NCBI GenBank assembly: GCA_963575745.1
Contig: CAUYUJ010014346.1
Span: forward strand, 277,856-341,855
DNA from: Prorocentrum cordatum
Taxonomy: Eukaryota; Sar; Dinophyceae; Prorocentrales; Prorocentraceae
DNA: 64,000 bases
Reading direction: 5' to 3'
A model generated the notes under the pieces. That model was given only the letters and a program-made list of their open reading frames with translations, ran no database searches and was not told where the DNA came from. The position numbers were made by a program, and so were the translations under genes. Of this stretch, positions 1 through 13,870 are shown one piece after another (positions within the stretch are counted from its first letter, which is position 1; each line of letters opens with the position of its first letter).

Positions 1-746
1 ATATAGGTAATTAGGGTATGTGCGTGCGCTGGGGCACGGCCCGGACAACCCGTTGGACCACCCCGCGACGAACCCGACGACCCCCCCCCAGGACAGCCTC
101 CCCATAATTTTTTCTATACAACATAGTGGGGCATATGGATGGGGGCCCTTGCTGGCCACTCGTCGGCGACCTCCTCTGCCTCCACGGCCCTCGTTTTGGA
201 GGGTGCGTTCCATGAACCTACGTGCCCGTCTCGCGGGCTCACGTATATGCCGCCCCCATCCGCTCTCGGCGCTGTGCTTGAGGCCGGTTAGCTCACGACC
301 GCGTCCTGATTCGGGGAGGTCGGCGAAGTCGCCCCACGTGTAATTCGTTTCGCCTGGGGGGGTGGGGGGGGCGCCCGCATCGGAATCGCCGTCCTCCCCC
401 GCGAGGTTTCCCCACCATTCGGCCGCAGGGATAGCCGAGGATGCGGCTGCTGTTGGAACCATAACTAGTGAAGCCCATGATCCTGCTGCGAGCACTCCTG
501 GTTGGTCTTGATCATCTGCTTGTCCGTCTCCACCCAGTAGATGTGCCGCATCAGTAGGAAGTGTAGCTATCACTGCGCCTTGGTCCAACCATGCAAATGG
601 CGATGTGTCCTAACATAAGTTATACGATGTGCGCCATCTTATCAGACTGGGTTCCAGCTGGTCACAATGCATATGTGAACGCGGCGCGTTTCGACTGGTA
701 GGCTGCAGCAGTGACGAGACCTTCAGAAGTGACACTCGTAGCGCAC
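1..746. other. No recognised gene
   Basis: Mixed-composition sequence. The open frames here are short, overlap on both strands and lack recognisable domains, so none is supported as a gene. Confidence 0.5.
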
Positions 747-1184
747 TCACGCGGACAGCGGGACCAGATCCCGCAGATTGCGCTTCCAGCTTGGCAAGTC
801 CCCACCTGGCCAGAACGCAGTCAATCTGTTCATCTCGATGCATCCCCACATATCTACGCGTTCAAGGTGTGTTTGTAGATGTCGTTTGTCCTCCAAGCCC
901 TCGAACTCCAAGGGTAGGTCGCGCCGCAATCGGTGACCCGGCGCCAAAAGTAACGGCAGCCGAGAGAACACGCATGGTGAGAGTCCTCGCCCGTCCTCGA
1001 AGACCACGTGGTAATACTGCTGCCTGTTCGTGGCGTCGTGTCCTGAATGAACTTTGAGCCACTCGCGTGCCCCAAAATACCCATGCGCGGCATGGAACGT
1101 TTCCCGCGGGATCCCATGATGGACCCCATGCTCACTTACTCGCATCAAACGGCCTAAGATGGTGCCAATGCCCACGGCGGCCAA
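747..1184 (-). CDS. Possible exon, unknown protein (weak)
   Basis: A minus-strand open stretch of about 145 codons. Its amino-acid composition looks more natural than its shadows, for example the run HGYFGAREWLKVHSGHD followed by YYHVVFEDGRG. There is no ATG at its upstream end, so if real it is an internal or 3' exon whose stop lies at 747-749. I recognise no domain. A second minus-strand open segment at about 1450-1615 contains a hydrophobic run (LLSAFALYLLVIY) and could be another exon of the same or a neighbouring gene, but no convincing splice pair connects them. Everything beyond the open frame is inference. Confidence 0.22.
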   Translation of the reverse strand: MAAVGIGTILGRLMRVSEHGVHHGIPRETFHAAHGYFGAREWLKVHSGHDATNRQQYYHVVFEDGRGLSPCVFSRLPLLLAPGHRLRRDLPLEFEGLEDKRHLQTHLERVDMWGCIEMNRLTAFWPGGDLPSWKRNLRDLVPLSA

Positions 1185-1879
1185 GCCGCGCGCGATGAGT
1201 CCGATGAAGTATAGCCGGGCAGAGAGAGAGTGCAGGTGGTAGACGTCATGGCGGGGTTGGTCGAGTGTCCACGAACGCCAAGAACGTGGAAACAGGAGGC
1301 TCCTGTCGGGAGTCCGCGCTCAGTGGAGCGGGGGAATGTCGAATGACCGCGCCCGTGGTAGGTAAGAGATGCGACAGCAAAGATAACGGCTGAAATTGCG
1401 GTCGAGTTTTCTCGCGCTCGCGTCTGCCTTGATGTTGAAGAAAATTAACCTCAACTGGTAAAGGCCGAGGTGCTCTTCACCATGGTCTTGTCTGTGTCGT
1501 CTCCGTCGCGTAGTCGTTGGCGGCCAGTGTTCCGCTGGTCGTAGATCACCAGCAGGTAGAGGGCGAAGGCGGAGAGGAGCTGCCGCAAGTGCGACAGCTC
1601 CGTTACCAAATGAAAGCGGGGATGGACATCGCGTGTTAGGGAAATGGGATGTAAGGTGGCAAGGTAGGGCCGCGATGTAGGTGGCAAAGCAGAGCGGGAA
1701 AAATGCCTTCTTTCCTCTTCGCGCTGCCTTATATTGAGCGCCAGTGAACACTGGCAAGTAGGTCGGCGCCGCCTTGAACCAAGACGGCGGCAGATGCATT
1801 CGCAGAACACTCCCCCTCGGAGCGCCCCCTCAAAGTGTGGAGCCTGCTGGAGATCCGCATCAAGACCTCTTCGTCCACA

Positions 1880-2520
1880 AAACATCACCCTAAGACGATC
1901 AACATGGCCTCCAAGCCGGCCCCAAAACGCCTCCAAAACGGATAAGATGGCCCCAACATAACCCAATACGGTCCGAAGATGCACCCAAGAAGTGCCAAGA
2001 CGGCCCGATTATGGCCTCAATATGGCTCAAGACGGCCCGAGGGGCCCCCAAGAGGTCTCCAAGACGGCCCAAGAGGTCCTCCAAGAAAACACGACGAGGC
2101 CAAAATCATAAATCCCCCGCTGGTATTGCGAATGATATGGGCAGTTGCTTCTTTTCAGCCTTCCGACGGCCCAACAGGCCGCCCCAAAGATCGTCCCCAT
2201 GAGCGCCCAAGAGGCTTCCCAGAGGGTTCCATGACGGCCCAAGAGGCCTCCGAGACGCCCAAGATGGCCTCCAAAGCGGACCTGCAACGCCCCAGAAAGT
2301 CCCGAACACAGCCAGATAGGTCCCCAAGACGGCTTCCGACGGATCAGCAACGCCCCAAGACTGCCAAAGAGGCTCCAAAGAAGCCCCAACAGGCACCCAC
2401 GAGGCCCAAGGAGGCCCCCATGAGGCCTTCAAGAGGCCCCCAGGAAACTCCCAGGAGGCCCCACATGCCCCAACAGGCTCCTGAGAAGCCTTATCTTCCT
2501 CCTCCTCCTCCAACCCTCTT
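1880..2520. repeat. Degenerate purine-rich oligomer region
   Basis: Short imperfect units of the type CAAGACGGCCCAAGAGGC recur irregularly over about 640 bp. The same vocabulary (CCAAGATGGC, AGAGGCCC) recurs at 15.66-16.35, 21.59-22.01 and 31.96-32.29 kb, so these are four blocks of one low-complexity family. The long frames through it on both strands are a by-product of the missing stop triplets. Confidence 0.6.
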
Positions 2521-3189
2521 CCTTTAAAAGAACTCTCCCCTGACGCACCCCCAGACGTGTCGGCAAGGCGGGCCAGGCGTTTCGCCTGAGACTCACTTCG
2601 CCATTGATGATCTTGAAGCGTCGAATTAGCAACAATTCAAAATGGATGGCGGCTCCTTGTCACAGTGATGCTCTCGCGTCAGCGCCGTTTGCAACAGTTT
2701 CAAGGATTGAGGGGGGGGGCTCGCTTTCAAGATGCGTGTTTCGCCGAAGCGTCGCCCACAGTCGTCTTACTGCTAGCAGAAATTTCAGTAATGGAGAACG
2801 CATCCATGTCAATATGTGGTTCCCGCCTTTAGCGGCGCGCGCAGCCTTTCTAAACAATTGAAACAATGTCAATACTGAAAGGCAATTCGTGTTCGAAATG
2901 TGGTTCTCGCAAAATTAAGCGCCGCGCCGATTCGCCTTCAACGTCTGCAGCAGCTTCACGGATGGAGGGCACTTCCTTTCCATGATGTGTCTCCCATCTC
3001 AGTGTCACGTACATTCGTCTCAGAAAATTGCTGCCGTTTCCAGGATGAGTATAGTAAACTTGCAGGAATGCTGTTCTGGCGCGCAAGCACGCCGATCCTA
3101 GGCCTGAGATGGGCCTGGCGCTACGACTGCGCCGACAGGTGAGAGCAAACGTTAGAGGGGGCGGGAGGCAGCTCAATGGAGAGGAACCA
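2521..3189. repeat. Dispersed repeat, related to 60510-60760
   Basis: The stretch around 2525-2600 (AAAAGAACTCTCCCCT, then GACGTGTCGGCAAGG) and 2665-2700 (GTGATGCTCTCG) resembles 60514-60660 in the same order. Spacing and sequence have drifted. No coding potential is supported. Confidence 0.45.
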
Positions 3190-3505
3190 TCGTGCTGGAA
3201 CCGGCGATACATCGCCGACAGATCGAAGCTGGGCCCCGATTGCGACTCCGCATAATTTTCCTGGGCGGGGCGGGCTATCGAGCCCCTGTCGGCGATGAAT
3301 GAGCGATTGGGGGTCGCCCTGAATTGAGCAGGGACCGACCGTTTCGGCATTTCTATAGTCCTACCACGATATGTTCTCAGAGCCCAAACATGTTCTAAGA
3401 ACAAAAACAATGGTCTTAGAACATAAGCCCGATGTTTGGTAGGCCCATAGGCACGCCAGGACGCTTCGCCACTGCTTGACTGAGCCTGATTCCCCCCCGA
3501 CGTCG
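3190..3505 (+). repeat. Composite dispersed repeat, copy 1
   Basis: The 5' module carries GGCGATACATCGCCGACAG and ends near CGATTGGGGGTC. The 3' module starts at GAGCAGGGACCGACCGT, contains the palindrome GTTCTAAGAAC and closes with GACGCTTCGCCACTGCTTGA. The same two modules in the same order occur at 59400-59850. Single modules occur at 12888-12995 and 41350-41480 (5'), and at 54473-54698 and 46851-47073 (3'; the latter inverted). This copy lacks part of the 3' module interior. Confidence 0.75.
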
Positions 3506-3574
3506 CCCCTTATATTAACGGCGACGACGGCGCCGATCGGCGAGGACGGCGAGGACGGCCAAGACGGCAGCGAC

Positions 3575-3640
<66 letters not shown>

Positions 3641-3757
3641 CGCCGATCGGCGAGGACGGCGGCGGCCACGACGGCGCCGTCAGGGGCGACGACGGCGGCG
3701 GGCGCCGATCGACGGCGGCGGTGTCGACCGCGGCGGCGACGACGGCGCCCATCGGCA

Positions 3758-3789
<32 letters not shown>

Positions 3790-3960
3790 CACGACGGCGG
3801 CGGCCACGACGGCGACACGGCCGGCGGCGGCGGCCGACGGCGGGTGGCCGCCTGGGGCACCTCGGCGGCGGGGACTGGCGCGGGCGGGGCGGGCGCCGCG
3901 GCAGGGGCTGGCGCGGCAGGCGCGGGCGCGGCGACCGCCTGCACGAGCGGCGGACAGGTC
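3506..3960 (+). repeat. GAC/CGG trinucleotide tract
   Basis: An almost pure GAC run spans about 3574-3640. It is followed by GGC-rich trinucleotide blocks to about 3960. Long frames on both strands are artefacts of the period of three. Confidence 0.9.
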
Positions 3961-4689
3961 CGTGCGGCCATCGTGCTGCCGCAAGGGACACTGAATAGAA
4001 AACGAAGGGGCTCTGCACGCCAGTGCGATCCCCCTGGCCACGAAGAGGTTCCCCGACCTGGGTCTTCCAAGGGGCCCAGGGGCACACAAATAAACAAGCA
4101 CAAATCCCATGACTCCCCATCTCTTCCCATAGTTTCTGGGTTTTCGTCATCACGCCCACTTCCCATATTTTCACACAGTTTCTGGGGAATCGACGATCAG
4201 TTGTGTCTGTGTGCTTTTTTCCATCCTGGGTCTACGGAGCGGCCGGGGAACCTGAGCCCCTCCTGGACCATACCATGCATGGCCCTTGCGTCAGCGTCTT
4301 GACGGTAACCAGGCTCGAGCGTTGCGTCATGGGGGGGGGCGATCGACGGGGCGGGGGAAGAGGAAAGGTGCATCTTTTGTGCACACGCGGGGCCCCAACG
4401 GTGCTCTAACGAGGGCCTAGAGGGTGTACGAGAGGTGCTTCTTTGCCCATCCCGTTGATCGCCCCGCCCCAATACACAAGGCACAACACGCCCTCGCGGT
4501 CTGGATGCCAGGGCGCGAGACCACGTGGACAGGCGGCCATGTCGAACTCGTGGGTTCCGCGCCGACTCTATCTTGATGTTACATCGGACCCGCGCCAGAC
4601 ACACGTCGGGCACCAATAGAGGACAACCATCTACAGGACAGGCCAAGCCCCTCGAAGTTCAACGCCTCGTGTCCACGGCTTCGGGCTTC
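3961..4689. other. Non-coding, no recognised gene
   Basis: Mixed sequence with short A/T- and G-rich patches (for example 4084-4215) and no supported reading frame. Confidence 0.5.
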
Positions 4690-5940
<1,251 letters not shown>

Positions 5941-5944
5941 TCTG

Positions 5945-6130
5945 ACGCCTCGAATTCGATTCGATCTCGATTATGATCCCGATTCGATCGGACTTCGGAT
6001 ACCGATTCGGATTTCGGCTCCTGCAGTGAAGCCTTACCAGCATACCGATTTCCGCCGCTTCGACTCCTCCCGACCTGGCCGCCGATTCCCGCCGATCCGA
6101 CTCGCTTCGATCGCCGGCCCGATGTATCGG
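5945..6130. repeat. Degenerate GATTCG-type oligomer tract
   Basis: Units such as CGATTCGAT and CCGATTCGG recur irregularly for about 180 bp. No coding signal. Confidence 0.55.
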
Positions 6131-7015
6131 TTCGATTCTGGGCTCTCCTGGGAGGGCGCTTCTCGCCATCGCTCGGACGTCCATTTCCCGTGTTTTTTTC
6201 GGTTTCGTGCGCAGTGTTTTCGCCATATGATCAAGGATGCTCCTCGATGGCCCTCGCCGAAGGAAAAATGCACACGTCCGAGCGATGCCAAGGCTTGTGC
6301 GCGCGACCTTGCGCGGACAGCTGGCGCGCGGACGTCGGTGCAAGGCGGCTGCGTCCCCTCGCGTCTGTTGGGGGGGCCTTCGAGGCCCCAGCTGCCCTTG
6401 GCAGCCTCGGAGGCCACGGCCCGAGGGCCACAGCCGCGCGGCGGCCCCGAAGCCCCACCGACTCGCCGCGCGGCGTGGTCGCCCCGCGCCGCCATGGTGC
6501 CCCCCTAAAAGCTCCGTCGCTCGGCGAGGCGGGGCCGGGCGATCACGCAGGGCCCGCGACGTCGGCGACACCGGGATGGAAAGGGTCGCGCTCGAGGCCG
6601 CGGTGCAGACCCGCGGTGCGGCGCGATCCTCCGATCCCATCTGCTCCGGTGCCCTTTGGGCGACGAACAAGCAACGGGTCTGACGCGAGCTGCGAGACGG
6701 CATAGCGACCCTTCGCGGCTTGGGCAGGCCGCCAGCGCGGCACGCCACATTGGAAACGAGGGCGCTACGCGCGACCTAAAGCGGACAGCTTACGCGCCAA
6801 AATCAGTGACGACGACCCCGTTTGCTTCAGTCGCTCATTTTTGGGGCGGCTTGGATCCAAGAAGATCCATGGTCCACGAAGATGGGATTTCAATAGGGCC
6901 CACCCTTCGAGAAGCCGGTGAAGCATGCGTCGAGCAGATGCTGGGCGACACCCACCCAGTGAATCGGCTGTTCCGCCTCGGGCGCTCGTTCTTGGGGGCA
7001 ACAAATTGAAGGCCT
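6131..7015. other. No recognised gene
   Basis: GC-rich sequence with overlapping open frames on both strands and no domain, splice site or start context that favours any of them. Confidence 0.5.
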
Positions 7016-7196
7016 GGAAATTATCACCAACACCAACACAGGGGGTTGCCTCCACAGGGAGAAGATGGTCCTCGATTTCGGTGTTGGTGGTAATATTTCG
7101 GCCGCCTTGGAAGCCAGAATTTTACCACCATCACCGAGATCGGGACCTTCTTCCCTCGGTGAAGGCACACCGCCGATCTTGGTGTTGGCGTCAACC
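7016..7196. mobile_element. Fold-back (MITE-like) element, copy 1
   Basis: The two halves are imperfect inverted repeats of about 85 bp with almost no loop. The left arm reads TTATCACCAACACCAACAC, then TGCCTCCACAGGG and TCGGTGTTGGTGGTAA. The reverse complement of the right end repeats GACGCCAACACCAAG, TGCCTTCACCGAGGG and TCGGTGATGGTGGTAA. A second copy with the same arms but a longer interior lies at 12165-12558. No open frame is needed to explain it. Classification as a non-autonomous DNA element is inference. Confidence 0.7.
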
Positions 7197-7375
7197 TCTA
7201 GCCAGGCCTGCGAACAAAACCGGGGCCAAGCAACGCGCCCCCGTCAAGCACCTCTCGGGCCCGCGGCGGCAGCTCCAGGAACGCTCTGGGCGGTCCCTGG
7301 GGCCAGGGCCTGGGCCCCGAGAGGCCAGGAATGGCGAGAAGCCTCGGGACCCGCTTCCCTCCAGCCCCGCCGGGT

Positions 7376-8089
<714 letters not shown>

Positions 8090-8261
8090 TCAACGTCAAC
8101 AAGATCCCGCCACATTATTCAGCAAACTCCGAGAAATGTGGCTTACAACGTGCACCCTGGGGAAAAAATTAGCCTGGCGAAGGACCCAACCATATGCAAC
8201 TGTGAATACCGCAAGTGTGAATATCGCTTTCGGCGGCGCTACCTCTGGGTAGTGGAGACGC

Positions 8262-10016
8262 ATGCGAAAACCCCCCACTGGGGCCTTCGGTGGAGCTCCC
8301 TATGGGGCTACGAAACGCTGCCCTGGGTGGGGGAACCGCATGCAGGCAGCCCCACTGGGGCCTTCGGTGGAGCTCCCTGTGGGGCCACGAAACGCTGCCC
8401 TGGGTGGGGGAACCGCATGCGGGCACCCCCACTGGGGCCTACGGTGGAGCTCCCTCTGGGGCTACGAAACGCTGCCCTGGGTGGGGGAACCGCATGAGGG
8501 CAGCCCCACTGGGGCCTACGGTGGAGCTCCCTCTGGGGCTACGAAACGCTGCCCTGGGTGGGGGAACCGCATGTGGACACCCCCACTGGGGCCTTCGGTG
8601 GAGCTCCCTATGGGGCTACGAAACGCTGCCCTGGGTGGGGGAACCGCATGTGGACACCCCCACTGGGGCCTTCGGTGGAGCTCCCTCTGGGGCTACGAAA
8701 CGCTGCCCTGGGTGGGGGAACCGCATGTGGACACCCCCACTGGGGCCTTCGGTGGAGCTCCCTATGGGGCTACGAAACGCTGCCCTGGGTGGGGGAACCG
8801 CATGTGGACACCCCCACTGGGGCCTTCGGTGGAGCTCCCTATGGGGCTACGAAACGCTGCCCTGGGTGGGGGAACCGCATGTGGACACCCCCACTGGGGC
8901 CTTCGGTGGAGCTCCCTCTGGGGCTACGAAACGCTGCCCTGGGTGGGGGAACCGCATGTGGACACCCCCACTGGGGCCTTCGGTGGAGCTCCCTCTGGGG
9001 CTACGAAACGCTGCCCTGGGTGGGGGAACCGCATGTGGACACCCCCACTGGGGCCTTCGGTGGAGCTCCCTATGGGGCTACGAAACGCTGCCCTGGGTGG
9101 GGGAACCGCATGTGGACACCCCCACTGGGGCCTTCGGTGGAGCTCCCTATGGGGCCACGAAACGCTGCCCTGGGTGGGGGAACCGCATGTGGACACCCCC
9201 ACTGGGGCCTTCGGTGGAGCTCCCTATGGGGCCACGAAACGCTGCCCTGGGTGGGGGAACCGCATGTGGACACCCCCACTGGGGCCTTCGGTGGAGCTCC
9301 CTATGGGGCTACGAAACGCTGCCCTGGGTGGGGGAACCGCATGTGGACACCCCCACTGGGGCCTTCGGTGGAGCTCCCTATGGGGCCACGAAACGCTGCC
9401 CTGGGTGGGGGAACCGCATGCGACACCCCCACTGGGGCCTTCGGTGGAGCTCCCTATGGGGCTACGAAACGCTGCCCTGGGTGGGGGAACCGCATGCGCA
9501 TGTGGACACCCCCACTGGGGCCTTCGGTGGAGCTCCCTATGGGGCTACGAAACGCTGCCCTGGGTGGGGGAACCGCATGTGGACACCCCCACTGGGGCCT
9601 TCGGTGGAGCTCCCTATGGGGCCACGAAACGCTGCCCTGGGTGGGGGAACCGCATGTGGACACCCCCACTGGGGCCTTCGGTGGAGCTCCCTATGGGGCC
9701 ACGAAACGCTGCCCTGGGTGGGGGAACCGCATGTGGACACCCCCACTGGGGCCTTCGGTGGAGCTCCCTATGGGGCTACGAAACGCTGCCCTGGGTGGGG
9801 GAACCGCATGTGGACACCCCCACTGGGGCCTTCGGTGGAGCTCCCTATGGGGCTACGAAACGCTGCCCTGGGTGGGGGAACCGCATGTGGACACCCCCAC
9901 TGGGGCCTTCGGTGGAGCTCCCTCTGGGGCTACGAAACGCTGCCCTGGGTGGGGGAACCGCATGTGGACACCCCCACTGGGGCCTTCGGTGGAGCTCCCT
10001 ATGGGGCTACGAAGCG
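8262..10016 (+). repeat. 77-bp minisatellite, about 23 copies
   Basis: The period is 77 bp (for example ATGTGGACAC at 8571 and 8648). Each unit contains CCCCCACTGGGGCC, GGTGGAGCTCCCT and CGAAACGCTGCCCTGGG. The first four units are diverged at the CATG position (CATGCGAAAA, CATGCAGGC, CATGCGGGC, CATGAGGGC). Later ones are nearly identical and differ mainly at CTATGGGGCT, CTATGGGGCC and CTCTGGGGCT. One unit near 9420 has lost bases and the next near 9490 has a 6-bp CATG-region insertion. Because 77 is not a multiple of three and no unit has a plus-strand stop in any frame, all three frames stay open and each peptide repeats every 77 residues. I treat the reading frames as a consequence of the repeat rather than a gene. 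Confidence 0.95.
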
Positions 10017-11162
10017 CGAGAGAGGTGTGCCGAGAGCAGAGGCAAGGAGGGGGAGGAGGGGGAGGAGGAAGGAACGCGGGGCACCGTCTCTTCAAAACGA
10101 GGACCCAACACCACAGGATGGTTGGGAAAAATGTCCTCAACAGAGTCCTCCGCCGCGCCACGAGGATGCTCGACGTGCGCAGCATGGACCCCAGGGGAGG
10201 TGCCGAGGGGAGCGGGCCGGGCGACAGGCCAGCGCAGCGAAAGAGGACGGGTGCGGGGAGCAGCGCGAGGCACAGCGCCGACGGCGTGGGCCCCGGTGCA
10301 GCCGGCCAGGGACGGCGAGGGCTGCGCCCTCCGCCTCCCGGCGAGGTGTGTGCAGGCTCCGCTGGAGGTGTGTGCTCAGGGCGCCGGCAGGGGGCGAGCG
10401 GCAGGGAGGCACCTGAGGAAGCCGTGGTGGCAGCAGCCGGGAGGGCACCGACAGGTGCACGTCCTCAGGGTGGGAGCGCACAGGGCAGAGGCGGAGGGCA
10501 TCACCGCGACGGAGCAGTGGACGCGTGAAGGCAGGGAGGAGGAGGCGGACAGGCACGCCCAGGAGGGGGACCCCGCGAGGAGGGTCGAGCCGCAGAGGCG
10601 GCTGGCGGCGGCAGGTGCACACTACCTGGCCAGGGCAGCGGCGAGGTGGATGCCACAGTGGGCGGTCTGGTGGCAGGGCCAGGAGCAGGCTGCGGACGGC
10701 ATCCCGAGCGAGAGGATGCTCGAGCTGGGCGCCGTGCCCCAGGAGGTGCCCCCCAGCTCCCGTGAGAGGGCGGGGAGGCAGGAGGACCGTGACGCATCAG
10801 GAGGTGATGCGGAGGAGCCTAACGGGGAGGCCGGAGAGGAAGGGGAGGTCGAGGACCTGGCGGGCTGCACAGGCCACAGCCTCTGCGAGTACCGCGCGGC
10901 CGGCTCGGAGCGAGGCCTGGCGTGCAGGAGGTGCGGGACCAGCTGCATGGCTGGCAGGATGGCGACGCAGCGGGCCAGGGAAGGGCTGATGTTCCAGCCA
11001 TGCCGAGGAGCGAAGGCGCCACGGGAGCAGGTAAGGAGGCTCCTGCTGGCAAGGCACCCTGGGCCAGATCGGGGTACGACGAGGTGCAAGTCCCTGAGTG
11101 GGCTCGGCGGTGGCCGAAAGGCGGAGCTGACCCTGGCAGGAGGAGAGGAGGGGTGCGCCTGA
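10017..11162 (+). pseudogene. Retroelement-like ORF fragment
   Basis: The plus-strand frame that leaves the minisatellite continues for about 380 codons to a stop near 11162. Its last part has a His/Cys pattern (TGHSLCEY, then CRRCGTSC, then FQPCRGAKAP) of the kind I know from C-terminal regions of dinoflagellate retroelement-type proteins. The preceding region is Arg/Glu/Ala-rich. It opposes the host gene and lies inside its intron, so it is best read as a decayed insertion. No start codon of its own or catalytic domain is visible. The call is inference from motif spacing and composition; it could also be chance GC-rich open sequence. Confidence 0.35.
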
Positions 11163-11660
11163 ACCAAGGAGGCGGAGGAGACACAGAGGAGGCCTGAGGG
11201 CTACGGCGGGAGGCTGCCTCTCAGGCCCCTGGTGGACGCCTGCAAGGCCTACCGCACCAGTGGGCAGGACTGCTAGAGCTGGAGGCGCTGGCCAAGCAGG
11301 AGAAGGCAGCGGAAGCGGCGGCGCGAACCGAGGAGGGCGGGCGGTCGCGAGAAGAGGAGAGCGCGGCCCGAAGGGGGTGGCAGCGAGCGGGCTGGGGCTG
11401 AGAGCAGCGCCAGCCTGTGCGAGGGGCCTGGCCTGCGCCGAGGGGAGCGTCGGGAGAGGCGACGAGAAGAGAGGCCAGCCTGCGAGGAGGGAGGCCCGAG
11501 GAGGCGGGGGAACCCCGTGTCAGGCAGGGGCGCAAGCGCCTGTCCTGTGGTGGGGGGCTGCCCAGCTGGGCGTCTCGCGCGCGCCGAGCGCGTGGGAAGC
11601 CCGCCGCGCGTCGGCCGCGCGGCCGACAGCGTGGCGCCGTTAGAAACCGACAGAGACCGT
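11163..11660 (+). other. GC-rich intronic sequence
   Basis: Lys/Glu/Ala/Arg-coding plus-strand frames continue in shifted frames (for example LAKQEKAAEAAARTEE from about 11290), which could be further remains of the fragment upstream. Nothing else is supported. Confidence 0.35.
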
Positions 11661-11664
11661 CGGG

Positions 11665-11714
11665 TCATTGTCGTGCTTGTGGTCGTGGTCGTGGTGGTCG
11701 TCATCGTCGTCGTC

Positions 11715-11746
<32 letters not shown>

Positions 11747-11768
11747 GGTCGTCGTCGTCGTGGTCGTG

Positions 11769-11806
<38 letters not shown>

Positions 11807-11826
11807 GGTCGTCGTCGTCGTCATCC
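11665..11826 (+). repeat. GTC/GTG trinucleotide tract
   Basis: About 160 bp of GTCGTC and GTGGTC units within the large intron. Confidence 0.95.
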
Positions 11827-11865
11827 CCTTGCAGGGTCGGCGGCACCGGCCGAAAGGTCTTCTCA

Positions 11866-12558
<693 letters not shown>

Positions 12559-12887
12559 CCGAATAGGCGGGTCGAAGGGAGGAGGACTGGCTATGGATTC
12601 AGGTGCGGGTCGTCGGACCCCAGGCGGGGGGGGCTCCCGTTTGAGCGGGGACCCCCATCAGACAACGCGCACTAATAGCCCCCTCCGTCCTCCCCGTGGG
12701 TGTAGGTGTATGTGTGTGTGTGCTGTTCGCTCGTCACTTTCGGCGCGCCCGAAGCAGGTACGCACGGGAACGATGCGCACGGCGCCCAACAACAGCCCAA
12801 GACCAACAGCGGCCGCTGTTGGGCAAGCGCAGCCTGTCCCAAATGGACCGCGTTGAGAGGCAGCGATACGGGGGGGCCGGCTCAGGG
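12559..12887. other. Non-coding, with 20-bp palindrome
   Basis: 12803-12822 is a perfect palindrome, CCAACAGCGGCCGCTGTTGG. Its core and the preceding GCCCAAGACC recur inside the fold-back element at 47608-47780, which suggests a decayed relative. Nothing else is supported. Confidence 0.5.
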
Positions 12888-12995
12888 GGGGAGACATCGA
12901 CTTGCAATCGGCGATACGCTGCCGATAGATCGGCGATAAGCCCCCGATACCGAATCCGAACGCTCGGCGATTAATGGGCGATTGGGGGTTGATAC
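12888..12995 (+). repeat. Composite repeat, 5' module only
   Basis: Contains CTTGCAATCGGCGATACG, CGATAGATCGGCGAT and ATTGGGGGTTG, in the order seen at 3190-3330 and 59420-59560. The GAGCAGGGACCG module is absent. Confidence 0.6.
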
Positions 12996-13704
12996 GACCC
13001 CCCACGAGCCTATCCCACTCTAACCACAGACACATCCGAGGCGACACCAGGGCGAATACTGCTCGAAACGGGCTGGAGCTATTGGTGACCTTCGTCCCCA
13101 CATCGCGAATCCCCAAAGCGGTGCGATGACCACCCGTTGTGAGTCAGAGGGGACCTGGGGTTAATCGCCTGGAACGTGGATTACATTCTCCGAGGCTGTC
13201 TCGGGCGACGGCGGTATCCACGGTCCCAAAACCGTGCGGTGACGGACCGTGCGCAAAGGGACAGAAAGCGGCAGAAACATCAATGAAGGGGCCCGAATTA
13301 GGACACACAAATAAATACACACAAATAAATGCACACAAAAAGACGATTAATTGTCTGTGTGTTTTTGTTCCCTCCCGAATCAACTTTTGACGATCCTGGG
13401 GGTTTCGACGTGACGGCACGGTCTGTCACCGCACCGCTTGCGGACCCCAGGCCTTTACCTCCGCCCCCACTTCGAGCCCCCAAAAGCGCGTGATTGGCTG
13501 GTGCGTACAACCCTAGAAGAAGAACACAACGGCATAAACATGCACTTTTGGCGCTCGGAGCGGATTTCTTGGATCTGCGCTGGACACCCTCTCTGGCGCA
13601 CGGAACGCGCCGGGGGCGGCGCAGGAGGCGCCGCCGGGGGGCCCAGCGCGGAGCCAAGAAATCCGCGCGGAGCGCCCAAACGACTTGCTTATGTCGGGCC
13701 GGGC
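12996..13704. other. No recognised gene
   Basis: Mixed sequence with an A-rich segment of ACACAAATAAAT-type units at about 13302-13345. No supported frame. Confidence 0.5.
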
Positions 13705-13870
13705 GAAAGGGGGGGATAGCAAAGGGGGGGGGTGAGAATAAGCTCACGCAGCTGATTTTCCCGGCGCCTCCCGGCGCCAAGAGGCGCCCATGCATCGAGG
13801 AATGGGGCCGGCGGCGGGGCCGAATCCAGCTGCACGCAGCAGATTTCGTAACCCCACCTTTCTCTATCCC
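13705..13870 (+). repeat. Dispersed GGCGCC-rich repeat, copy 1
   Basis: The order is CAGCTGATTTTCCCGGCGCC, AGGCGCCCATGCATCGAGG, AATGGGGCCGGCGGCGGGGC, then GCAGCAGATTTCGTA. The same order occurs at 14180-14330 and 42480-42650. The CCGGCGCC/GGCGCC core can form a small hairpin. Confidence 0.75.

Noticed and set aside
2015-2035. Sense SL-like phrase CAATATGGCTCAAG
   Set aside because: It lies in a purine repeat where CAAGATGGC-type phrases are abundant. The 5' half of the SL is absent.
8262-10016. CRISPR-like array
   Set aside because: The repeats are contiguous 77-bp units without unique spacers, and the DNA is eukaryotic.
8262-10528. Long overlapping plus-strand ORFs in three frames as real proteins
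   Set aside because: They are translations of one 77-bp unit with no stops. No start context, no domain, and the host gene runs on the other strand.
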